Shown: positions 1 through 5,542, numbered from the stretch's first letter. The stretch: 5,542 nucleotides of DNA from Gammaproteobacteria bacterium (GCA_013041975.1 JABDQZ010000130.1:1-5542); one strand, 5' to 3'. Translations and numbers: made by a program. The notes: a model not told the origin generated them from the letters alone.

Positions 1-1
1 G

Positions 2-247
2 ATTGGGTTGGTTCCCAACAGCCAGGTTGTCAGTGACCTGGTTGAGACAAAACCCTGGGGAGAGATCGTCATCAATGAAAAATGCGAAACCTCAGAGCCC
101 GGTATTTATGCTTGCGGTGATGTCACGACGGTACCCTACAAGCAAATTGTGGTCGCCATGGGTGAAGGAGCCAAGGCTTCGCTTGCCGCTTTTGAATATC
201 TGCTGACCCATGACGTGCAACCACAGACAGTTGCTGATGCGGCCTAA
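2..247 (+). CDS. ahpF: Alkyl hydroperoxide reductase subunit F, C-terminal end (partial)
   Basis: Only the last 81 residues are present; the gene begins before the window and its frame is already open at base 2. AhpF is the cytoplasmic FAD/NADH-dependent disulfide reductase that passes electrons to the peroxiredoxin AhpC, which reduces H2O2 and organic peroxides. The visible part is the end of the thioredoxin-reductase-like FAD domain: IGLVPNS at residues 1-7, GEIVINEKCET at 20-30, the flavin-contacting GIYACGD at 34-40, then TTVPYKQIVVAMGEGAKAS at 42-60 and LAAFEYLL at 61-68. The TVPYKQI...GEGAKAS wording is typical of AhpF rather than of plain TrxB. The catalytic CxxC motifs lie upstream, outside the window. 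The C-terminal tail after AAFEYLL runs 13 residues, slightly longer than I recall for E. coli. It converges with the phosphate transporter at 308-1876. ahpC would be expected upstream, but that is not visible. Confidence 0.93.
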   Translation: MGLVPNSQVVSDLVETKPWGEIVINEKCETSEPGIYACGDVTTVPYKQIVVAMGEGAKASLAAFEYLLTHDVQPQTVADAA

Positions 248-255
248 GGCCTGAC

Positions 256-284
256 CATCCCTTCCCTTTCCCTGGGAAGGGGTG
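256..284. terminator. Hairpin between convergent ahpF and pit genes, probable bidirectional terminator
   Basis: An 11-pair stem (256-266 with 274-284, one T-G wobble at 258/282) encloses a 7-base loop at 267-273. The core arms are CCCTTCCC and GGGAAGGG. It begins 8 bases after the ahpF stop and lies 23 bases beyond the pit stop, as expected for a shared terminator of convergent genes. It lacks a T-run on either side, so it is not a textbook intrinsic terminator. It may act mainly as an mRNA 3'-end stabiliser or need a helper factor. Confidence 0.55.
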
Positions 285-307
285 ATTCATACACTATCAA
301 GCAAGCC

Positions 308-1876
308 CTAGGGCAACATCATACCTTTAAAAGTGAAATACAGCATGGCAGCCATAAGCCCCGATGCAGGAACAGTAATAATCCACGCTGCAACAATTTT
401 CAGTAATGCTGAGCGCTTGACCAGTTCAGTCCGATAAAGTTTTTTCAGCGCTTTTCGTTCCTTCTTGCTCAATTCAGCTTTTGCTGAATGCCCTTTTAAC
501 TGCCGCAGCATAATGCTTTTTTCATCCAAAGATGCTTTCTGAAATTGAAGCAGGAATTCCTCTATCTGCGGCTCATCTTTTCCATCATGCTGTGACTTGA
601 TCTCATCAATCATTCTTGCATAACTGCTCTTTAGAAACTCACGCAGAAAGCCCACGCCAAAAACAGCTCCCACAGCAATGTGTGTCGAAGAAACCGGCAA
701 ACCCAGCTGGGAAGCAATTATTACCGTGATGGCTGCCGCCATGGCGATTGAGAATGCCCGCATCTGATCCAGCTCTGTAATTTCTGAACCCACGGTCCTG
801 ATAAGCTTGGGTCCATAGAGAGCCAGACCCACGACAATGCCACCGGCACCGACCAGCATTACCCAAAGGGGGATAGTTGCTTTGTTGATAACACTACCCT
901 GCAGGATAGCGTCATTAATGGCGGCCAATGGCCCGACAGCATTCGCCACATCATTTGCACCGTGGGCAAAACTCAGCAACGCCGCTGCAAAGATCAATGG
1001 CGTGCTAAAAAGTCGATTAACACTGATTTTATCATTCGAAAGCCTGTTGGCTGCACGTCTGATCAACGGACTGACAATGACATAGATTACAGCAGCCACA
1101 GCTGCGCCGATAACCAGTGCCGTTGGAAAATCCACTTTCCAGATTTTTTTCAGCCCTTTAAGTACCAGGTAGGTTGCAAAGGCCCATGCCATTAAACTGA
1201 CCAGGATTGGTACCATGCGTTTGGCAGCCGCCATCATATCCGTTTTATAGGTAATGCTGCGTTTGATCAGATAGAGAAAAGCAGCGGCAATCACCCCGCC
1301 CAGAACCGGTGATATCACCCAGCTGGCAGCTATCATGCCCATCTTGTCCCAGTTGGCAATTCCCACCCCACCTGCTACAATGCCTGCGCCCAAAACGCCT
1401 CCGACAATGGAATGTGTGGTAGAGACCGGCGCGCCAAGCGAGGTTGCGATATTCAGCCAGATCGCACCTGCAAGCAGGGCGGCCATCATCAACCAGATGA
1501 AAGTATCTGCATCGCCTATGGCCCCCGGATCAATAATGCCTTGCTTAATGGTACTGACCACATCTCCACCTGCAATCAAGGCCCCGGAAGCTTCAAAAAT
1601 TGCGGCGATAATAATCGCTCCGCTCAGGGTTAAAGCCCTGGAGCCAACCGCCGGCCCGACATTGTTGGCAACATCGTTGGCCCCGATGTTCATGGCCATG
1701 TAGCCACCGATGACGGCCGCTGCTATCAGCATGAACCCACCAGCAACACCTGAAATTTGCATACCGGCAAAGAAGATGATCAGGATAATGAACAAAAGTG
1801 CAAAACCTAACCTGAAAAACTCTGGACGGGCTAGGCTTGCCGCCTGTTCAATTTGAGAAATATTTTTTAATTTCAA
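308..1876 (-). CDS. pit: Inorganic phosphate transporter, Pit/PHO-4 family
   Basis: This is an inner-membrane secondary transporter that takes up inorganic phosphate, in the family of bacterial PitA and eukaryotic PiT. Counting from the TTG at 1876 it has 522 residues. It carries the family's two inverted signature repeats: GANDVANNVGPAVGSR at 65-80 with PVSTTHSIVGG at 150-160, and HGANDVANAVGP at 305-316 with PVSSTHIAVGAVFGVG at 394-409. Many hydrophobic helices surround them, the first at about 25-38. A charged cytoplasmic-looking stretch at 418-492, rich in K, E and Q, separates the second signature from the last helix (about 493-515). The start is uncertain. No ATG occurs upstream of the first helix, and the open frame reaches a TTG at 1915 (535 residues). 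I prefer TTG 1876 because codons before it encode an AT-rich, family-unlike stretch and because residues from KLKNISQIEQ onward look like a normal N-terminal helix. Neither start has a good ribosome binding site. It is divergent from the Na+/Pi gene at 2019. Sulfate-transporting members of this fold exist, but the context favours phosphate. Confidence 0.92.
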   Translation of the reverse strand: MKLKNISQIEQAASLARPEFFRLGFALLFIILIIFFAGMQISGVAGGFMLIAAAVIGGYMAMNIGANDVANNVGPAVGSRALTLSGAIIIAAIFEASGALIAGGDVVSTIKQGIIDPGAIGDADTFIWLMMAALLAGAIWLNIATSLGAPVSTTHSIVGGVLGAGIVAGGVGIANWDKMGMIAASWVISPVLGGVIAAAFLYLIKRSITYKTDMMAAAKRMVPILVSLMAWAFATYLVLKGLKKIWKVDFPTALVIGAAVAAVIYVIVSPLIRRAANRLSNDKISVNRLFSTPLIFAAALLSFAHGANDVANAVGPLAAINDAILQGSVINKATIPLWVMLVGAGGIVVGLALYGPKLIRTVGSEITELDQMRAFSIAMAAAITVIIASQLGLPVSSTHIAVGAVFGVGFLREFLKSSYARMIDEIKSQHDGKDEPQIEEFLLQFQKASLDEKSIMLRQLKGHSAKAELSKKERKALKKLYRTELVKRSALLKIVAAWIITVPASGLMAAMLYFTFKGMMLP

Positions 1877-1938
1877 GCAATGAAAACCGTGGGTAGGCAA
1901 AATAAAATGCAACAAGTGAGAAATATTATGCCATATTA

Positions 1939-1944
1939 ATTATA
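1939..1944 (-). promoter_or_regulatory. Candidate -10 hexamer for pit
   Basis: Read on the minus strand this is TATAAT, an exact sigma-70 -10 consensus. Transcription would begin near 1932, giving a leader of about 55 bases to the preferred TTG at 1876 or about 17 to the TTG at 1915. The -35 position holds only a weak match (TTCTGG at 16-base spacing). In such AT-rich DNA a chance match is possible. Confidence 0.35.
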
Positions 1945-1947
1945 TTT

Positions 1948-1959
1948 ATTATTAATAAT
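1948..1959. repeat. 12-base AT palindrome in the divergent promoter region
   Basis: ATTATTAATAAT equals its own reverse complement over all 12 bases. It lies about 60 bases before the Na+/Pi gene start and just upstream of the pit -10 hexamer, between the two transcription units. It could be an operator half-pair, but low-complexity A/T sequence gives such palindromes easily. Confidence 0.4.
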
Positions 1960-2002
1960 CCAGAAGATCATCATCCGACACAACGGAACCCTGAGCTTCT
2001 GG
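1960..2002. repeat. 7-base inverted repeat upstream of the Na+/Pi transporter gene
   Basis: CCAGAAG at 1960-1966 is repeated as its reverse complement CTTCTGG at 1996-2002, with 29 bases between. The arm centres are 36 bases apart. It may be a protein-binding dyad or a loose leader hairpin for the Na+/Pi transcript. The arms are short, so chance cannot be excluded. Confidence 0.25.
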
Positions 2003-2018
2003 CTATAGAAAAAATGGA

Positions 2019-3788
2019 ATGATGTACACCAGATTTACCAAAATATCGCTGCTGTTATTTCTGATGCTATTCAGCGGTTATGTTTCAGCTGCAGAAGACA
2101 GTGAAACAATCATCCACTGGGGAACCATGGCAATGTCATTGTTTGGCGGCCTTGCCTTGTTCCTGTTTGGCATGGAACAAATGTCGACCTCGCTGAAGGC
2201 GGTTGCCGGTGACCGTATGAAGTCAATTCTGGCGAAATTGACCACCAACAGGTTCATGGGGGCAGCAACTGGCGCGGGGGTCACGGCTGTCATCCAGTCA
2301 TCCTCGGTGACTACCGTGCTGGTGGTCGGCTTTATTTCAGCCGGATTGATGACTTTGTCTCAATCAGTAGGCGTAATTATGGGCGCCAATATTGGTACCA
2401 CCATTACAGCCCAGATCGTAGCGTTCAAAATCACAAAGGCTGCACTGTTAATGATCGGTGTCGGCTTTACCATGATGTTTGCTTCCAAGAATGATAGAAC
2501 ACGCCAGTACGGTACCATGTTGATGGGACTGGGACTGGTATTTTACGGCATGACCATCATGAGTGAAGCAATGAAGCCGTTACGTTCCTATCAACCCTTT
2601 CTCGATTTGATGATCCAGATGGAAAACCCCATCACCGGTATTCTGATAGCCGCGGCATTTACTGGTCTGGTGCAGTCTTCATCAGCAACCACGGGTATTG
2701 TCATCGTCAAGGCTTCACAGGGATTTATTACCCTACCGGCTGGCATAGCCCTGGCGTTCGGATCCAACATAGGTACCTGTGTTACGGCGATGCTGGCCTC
2801 TATCGGCAAACCGCGAGAGGCTGTCAGGGCCGCCGCTGTGCACGTCATTTTTAATGTCGCCGGCGTACTGTTGTGGCTTATGTTTATTCCGCAACTCGCT
2901 GAACTGGTTACCCTGATGTCGCCATCGTATAATGATTTATCCGGGTTGAATCGGCTCGCCGCTGAAACGCCTCGCCAGATCGCCAACGCCCACACCCTGT
3001 TTAATATAGCCAACACACTGATATTTATAGGCTTTACTACCCAGATTGCGAAGGCTGTGGAAACACTGATACCCGACAAGGTTGTGGAAATCGAGGAGCT
3101 TCAAGTCAGATCAAAATACCTTGATCATGAACTACTCAGTACCCCGGCACTGGCTCTTGACCGGGTTCGTCTGGAAGTGCTGCACATGGGAGAAAAAGTT
3201 GAGGATATGTATGACCGCATTATGCCGGCCATATTAAGTGGCAATAACAATGAACTGAATTCGATCAAGGAAAAAGACGATGATGTCGACCTGCTCTATG
3301 AGCAGATTATTGAATACATGGGACTGATCAGTAAGGGCTCTCTCAGTGATAAGCAGACTGAAGAGTTTCTTGCCCTGATGGAGGCTGTCGGTGACCTTGA
3401 AAATATTGGCGATACCATCGAAACCAACCTGGTCGAACTGGGTAAACGCCGTCTCCGCGCTGGGTTCTCAATCAGCAAGCCAACACACAAGGTTCTGACC
3501 GACTTTCATAAAACGATTCACCGGGCAGTATCACTGGCAATTCAGGCTGTATCGCAAAGTAATATCGAAGTCGCCAAGTCTGTCATGAAAATGCAAGATG
3601 ACATTGCTAAACTATCTGAATCTGCTGCCATTCATCAAGCCGAAAGGCTGGTGGCAGAAGAACCAAACCGGATTCCTGCCTATACTATCGAGGTGGATAT
3701 TGTAGAAAAGCAGAAGCGCATCTATAAATTTGCCAGGCGTATGGCTTCATCGGTGTATGCAGAACAAGGTGAGGATTTACCCGAATAA
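2019..3788 (+). CDS. Na+/phosphate cotransporter with C-terminal PhoU-like domain
   Basis: This 589-residue inner-membrane protein belongs to the Na/Pi-cotransporter (NptA/YjbB) family, which moves phosphate with sodium; YjbB of E. coli mainly exports Pi. Residues 1-25 look like a signal peptide: basic MMYTRFTK, a hydrophobic run, then VSA before AED. The membrane part shows the family's duplicated motifs: QSSS at 93-96 with GANIGTT at 122-128, and QSSS at 219-222 with GSNIGTC at 248-254, plus HTLFNIANT at 325-333. From about 375 to 575 follows a soluble, helical PhoU-like domain with acidic motifs EKDDDVD (418-424) and GDLENIGDTIETN (458-470), which resemble PhoU metal-cluster motifs. The length is a little above E. 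coli YjbB. Two tandem ATGs occur at 2019 and 2022; the upstream sequence gives only a weak GGA. The signal peptide argues for the start at 2019 or 2022 rather than a later methionine. It heads a probable two-gene unit with the small gene at 3810 and is divergent from pit. Direction of transport (uptake or efflux) cannot be read from sequence. Confidence 0.93.
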   Translation: MMYTRFTKISLLLFLMLFSGYVSAAEDSETIIHWGTMAMSLFGGLALFLFGMEQMSTSLKAVAGDRMKSILAKLTTNRFMGAATGAGVTAVIQSSSVTTVLVVGFISAGLMTLSQSVGVIMGANIGTTITAQIVAFKITKAALLMIGVGFTMMFASKNDRTRQYGTMLMGLGLVFYGMTIMSEAMKPLRSYQPFLDLMIQMENPITGILIAAAFTGLVQSSSATTGIVIVKASQGFITLPAGIALAFGSNIGTCVTAMLASIGKPREAVRAAAVHVIFNVAGVLLWLMFIPQLAELVTLMSPSYNDLSGLNRLAAETPRQIANAHTLFNIANTLIFIGFTTQIAKAVETLIPDKVVEIEELQVRSKYLDHELLSTPALALDRVRLEVLHMGEKVEDMYDRIMPAILSGNNNELNSIKEKDDDVDLLYEQIIEYMGLISKGSLSDKQTEEFLALMEAVGDLENIGDTIETNLVELGKRRLRAGFSISKPTHKVLTDFHKTIHRAVSLAIQAVSQSNIEVAKSVMKMQDDIAKLSESAAIHQAERLVAEEPNRIPAYTIEVDIVEKQKRIYKFARRMASSVYAEQGEDLPE

Positions 3789-3793
3789 TCTCT

Positions 3794-3799
3794 GGAGAG
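3794..3799 (+). promoter_or_regulatory. Ribosome binding site of the small lysine-rich gene
   Basis: GGAGAG lies in the 21-base gap after the Na+/Pi transporter stop, 10 to 12 bases before the ATG at 3810. The spacing is slightly long but this is the clearest Shine-Dalgarno match on the plus strand here. It supports translation of the 76-residue frame. Confidence 0.6.
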
Positions 3800-3809
3800 A
3801 GCGTAACTT

Positions 3810-4040
3810 ATGGGGCTGGAAAAACTGATAAAAAAACTGGGCGACTATCTCGAAGGCAAAGAAGACAGTTGCGATAAAATACGTGAATTACTGGAAAAAC
3901 TAAAGCATAAGCAAAAGAAGGCAGAGAAAAAGCTCGCCGATGAAGACCGTAACAGCAAGCGAAAATCCCTGAAGCTTGAGCTGAAGATTATCAAGGCCCA
4001 GCAGAAAAAGGCGGAAAAGCTGATAAAGAAAATCTGCTAA
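3810..4040 (+). CDS. Small lysine-rich helical protein, function unknown
   Basis: This encodes 76 residues and I do not recognise a named family. The protein has 22 lysines and 14 acidic residues, no signal peptide and no membrane segment, so it is probably cytoplasmic. It looks almost wholly alpha-helical, with leucine/isoleucine spacing that suggests an amphipathic or coiled-coil structure and a likely turn around DEDRNS at 44-49. The hexapeptide EKLIKK occurs at both ends (4-9 and 69-74), and QKKAEK occurs at 35-40 and 65-70. The two cysteines are at 21 and the very last position. It starts 21 bases after the Na+/Pi transporter stop, behind a GGAGAG ribosome binding site, so it is probably co-transcribed with that gene. 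The context suggests, as inference only, a role tied to phosphate transport, for example binding the transporter's PhoU-like domain, phosphate polymers or the membrane surface. It ends 19 bases before the convergent hemB stop. Confidence 0.78.
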   Translation: MGLEKLIKKLGDYLEGKEDSCDKIRELLEKLKHKQKKAEKKLADEDRNSKRKSLKLELKIIKAQQKKAEKLIKKIC

Positions 4041-4059
4041 TTATCAGTCGCCACAGAGA

Positions 4060-5073
4060 CTATTCATTCAGCCACTGGGCAGCTTTTTTGGCGAAATAGG
4101 TGAGGATGCCATCAGCCCCGGCCCGCTTGATACAGGTCAGCGATTCCATCACCACCTGTCTTTCATCCAGCCAGCCATTCTGCACTGCTGCCATGTGCAT
4201 GGCATACTCACCGCTGACCTGATAGACATAGGTTGGTACTGCAAACTGGTCTTTAATGCGGCGCACAATATCCAGATAAGGCATGCCCGGCTTGACCATG
4301 ACCATGTCGGCGCCTTCGGCCAGGTCCATGGCCACTTCACGCAGTGCCTCGTCACTGTTGGCAGGGTCCTGCTGGTAGGTGAACTTGTTGCCCTTGCCAA
4401 GGTTTCCTGCAGAACCCACGGCATCACGGAAAGGGCCGTAGTAACTGGATGCATATTTAGCTGAATAGGACAGGATTCGGGTATGGATATGACCTTCATA
4501 TTCGAGTGCATCACGAATATCTCCGACACGGCCATCCATCATGTCCGATGGCCCTACAATATCGGCTCCGGCTTGCGCATGGGAAATGGCCTGCTTGACT
4601 AACACGGCAACGGTTTCATCATTCATGACATAGCCTTCAGCGTCGATGAGGCCATCCTGTCCATGCGTAGTGAATGGATCAAGCGCCACATCGGTCATGA
4701 TACCCAGCTCGGGCACGGCATCTTTCAACGCTCTTACCGCTCGCTGGGCCAACCCGTCAGGATTGTAAGCCTCCCTGGCATCCAGGCTTTTTGCTTCCAG
4801 CGGTGTGACAGGAAACAGTGCCATTGCGGGTATTCCCAGGGCAGCAACTTGTTTGGCTTCCTTTACCAGCAGGTCAATACTCATGCGTTCAACACCCGGC
4901 ATCGACACAACCGGCTCCTTGTTACCCTCGCCTTCAAGGACGAATACCGGATAGATAAAATCGTCTGGCGTCACGATGGTTTCACGCATCAGGCGACGGG
5001 AGAAATCATCTCGGCGCATGCGGCGCATACGTGTATACGGATAACCACCAAATGCCTGACTGTCGATACTCAT
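4060..5073 (-). CDS. hemB: Delta-aminolevulinic acid dehydratase (porphobilinogen synthase)
   Basis: HemB is a cytoplasmic enzyme that condenses two 5-aminolevulinate molecules into porphobilinogen, an early step of haem, sirohaem and cobalamin synthesis. From the ATG at 5073 it has 337 residues, the same length as P. aeruginosa HemB. Both active-site lysines are present: K206 in SAKYASSYYGPF and K261 in MVMVKPGMPY, the latter forming the Schiff base. The metal region reads DVALDPFTTHGQDG at 128-141, so the zinc-binding cysteines are replaced by A130, D132 and D140; this is the magnesium-dependent type. E246 matches the usual allosteric Mg2+ ligand region. Also visible are GPSDMMDGRVG at 174-184 and the C-terminal RAGADGILTYFAK at 317-329. 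An ATG nine bases earlier (5082) would add MYK, but the AAGGA motif at 5083-5087 abuts it and sits 9 bases from the ATG at 5073, so I choose the latter. phoR lies upstream on the same strand, 63 bases away. Confidence 0.97.
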   Translation of the reverse strand: MSIDSQAFGGYPYTRMRRMRRDDFSRRLMRETIVTPDDFIYPVFVLEGEGNKEPVVSMPGVERMSIDLLVKEAKQVAALGIPAMALFPVTPLEAKSLDAREAYNPDGLAQRAVRALKDAVPELGIMTDVALDPFTTHGQDGLIDAEGYVMNDETVAVLVKQAISHAQAGADIVGPSDMMDGRVGDIRDALEYEGHIHTRILSYSAKYASSYYGPFRDAVGSAGNLGKGNKFTYQQDPANSDEALREVAMDLAEGADMVMVKPGMPYLDIVRRIKDQFAVPTYVYQVSGEYAMHMAAVQNGWLDERQVVMESLTCIKRAGADGILTYFAKKAAQWLNE

Positions 5074-5082
5074 TTTATACAT

Positions 5083-5087
5083 TCCTT
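5083..5087 (-). promoter_or_regulatory. Ribosome binding site deciding the hemB start
   Basis: On the minus strand this reads AAGGA. It touches the ATG at 5082 with no spacer, which would not work well, but is 9 bases from the ATG at 5073. It therefore supports a 337-residue HemB beginning MSIDSQ rather than a 340-residue form. Confidence 0.65.
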
Positions 5088-5136
5088 TATTGCTATGTTG
5101 TCATCTCGACCAGAGAGCCCATAGTGTACATTTTTG

Positions 5137-5542
5137 TCAGTCTATTTGCAGTTCCACGACCTTATCCAGTGGAAACTCGCAACTGAAAATCGTCCCTTTG
5201 CCCACTTCACTGACAATCTTAACTTCTCCAAGGTGGCGCTGTACGACATGACGAACAATCGACAAGCCCAATCCAGTCCCGCCCCGTTCTTTGGAGCGTC
5301 CCTTGTCGACACGATAAAATCGTTCAGTCAGATGTGCCAGGTGCTTCGCTTCTATTCCCGGGCCGTTATCCCTGACACTGAATTCCAGGTTACTGGCTGT
5401 CCGCTGCCAACGAATAACGATGTTCGTTGACTCAGGTGTGTGCAGTACAGCATTGAAAATGGGGTTCCCGAAAGCACTGGATAACTCGGCTTCACTGCCC
5501 CTCATTCCCAGTCGGCGGTCGCATTGGAGCTCTATCTTATGT
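5137..5542 (-). CDS. phoR: Phosphate regulon sensor histidine kinase PhoR, C-terminal end (partial)
   Basis: The frame runs off the right edge, leaving 134 residues of the ATP-binding kinase domain. PhoR is the inner-membrane kinase that phosphorylates PhoB when phosphate is scarce. Visible kinase boxes, counted from the first complete codon, are: N box FGNPIFNAV at 24-32 (N26, N30), G1 box DNGPGIE at 58-64, F box ERFYRVDK at 73-80 and G2 box GGTGLGL at 87-93. The assignment to PhoR rather than another kinase rests on the wording RGSEAEL..AF.N..FNAV..TP followed by LTERFYRVDKGRS, which matches pseudomonad PhoR as I know it. The N box has proline where PhoR usually has leucine or valine, and the segment after TP is short. 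An internal ATG at 5505 is not the start, since coding continues upstream of it. The gene reads toward hemB with a 63-base gap. phoB would be expected upstream, outside the window. Confidence 0.85.
   Translation of the reverse strand, partial: HKIELQCDRRLGMRGSEAELSSAFGNPIFNAVLHTPESTNIVIRWQRTASNLEFSVRDNGPGIEAKHLAHLTERFYRVDKGRSKERGGTGLGLSIVRHVVQRHLGEVKIVSEVGKGTIFSCEFPLDKVVELQID

Larger units (their letters stand above)
1877..2018. promoter_or_regulatory. AT-rich divergent intergenic region between the two phosphate transporter genes
   Basis: These 142 bases separate the pit start from the Na+/Pi transporter start and must hold both promoters. The stretch from about 1920 to 1959 is almost pure A/T, unlike the coding DNA on both sides. 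It contains a minus-strand TATAAT at 1939-1944, a 12-base perfect palindrome at 1948-1959 and a 7-base inverted repeat at 1960-1966/1996-2002. I looked for a PhoB box (tandem CTGTCAT-like repeats) and saw none, so direct PhoB control is not supported by eye. No convincing plus-strand -35/-10 pair was found. Confidence 0.6.

Noticed and set aside
1335..1703. Long plus-strand open frame (122 codons) inside pit
   Set aside because: It is antisense to the well-supported Pit signature region, and its proline/alanine-rich product mirrors the codon pattern of the real gene. No ribosome binding site of note.
2591..3079. Minus-strand open frame (162 codons) opposite the Na+/Pi transporter
   Set aside because: It covers conserved transporter motifs on the other strand and has no family features or upstream signals.
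4068..4089. T6 run after a small hairpin as terminator of the small lysine-rich gene
   Set aside because: The stem before it is only three base pairs (GCC/GGC) and the run lies within hemB coding sequence. The 19-base gap itself holds no terminator I can support.
4149..4535. Minus-strand open frame (128 codons) within hemB in another frame
   Set aside because: HemB frame is strongly conserved through this region; the alternative product is tryptophan/serine-rich and lacks family features.
5095..5112. Possible PhoB box near hemB (TTGTCAT at 5097-5103)
   Set aside because: The second 7-base half at the required 11-base spacing is absent, so it is a single chance half-site.
4663..5124. Plus-strand open frame (153 codons) opposite hemB
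   Set aside because: It lies antisense to conserved HemB sequence and its product has no recognisable domain.
5112..5140. Possible hemB promoter with minus-strand CTGACA as -35
   Set aside because: At 16 to 18 bases spacing the -10 position reads CTCTCT-like sequence with no match to TATAAT.
5134..5430. Plus-strand open frame opposite phoR
   Set aside because: Antisense to the kinase G1, F and G2 boxes; no independent coding evidence.

Overview
This window looks like chromosomal DNA of a gammaproteobacterium. The main reasons are a 337-residue HemB with the aspartate-type metal site known from Pseudomonas aeruginosa, a PhoR kinase C-terminus close in wording to pseudomonad PhoR, and an AhpF tail of the enterobacterial/pseudomonad type. 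Genus cannot be fixed from the sequence alone. I see no mobile element, CRISPR array, tRNA or rRNA.

Layout, left to right: (1) 2-247, plus strand, C-terminal end of ahpF (peroxide defence), followed by a strong hairpin at 256-284. (2) 308-1876, minus strand, a Pit/PHO-4 family inorganic phosphate transporter, convergent with ahpF. (3) 1877-2018, an AT-rich divergent intergenic region with a minus-strand -10 hexamer and two dyads. (4) 2019-3788, plus strand, a Na+/Pi cotransporter fused to a C-terminal PhoU-like domain. (5) 3810-4040, plus strand, a 76-residue lysine-rich helical protein of unknown function, 21 bases behind it and probably co-transcribed. (6) 4060-5073, minus strand, hemB (porphobilinogen synthase), convergent with the small gene. 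(7) 5137-5542, minus strand, C-terminal end of phoR, the phosphate-starvation sensor kinase, reading toward hemB.

The theme of the middle and right parts is phosphate. Two unrelated secondary Pi transporters are arranged back to back over one intergenic region, one carries its own PhoU-like domain, and the PhoR sensor lies about 1.3 kb downstream on the other side of hemB. The least explained item is the small charged protein coupled to the Na+/Pi transporter. It has internal peptide repeats (EKLIKK at both ends, QKKAEK twice) and no function I can recognise. AhpF and HemB look like ordinary housekeeping neighbours. I do not see a clearly new multi-gene system. The best candidate for something undescribed is the transporter plus small helical protein pair.
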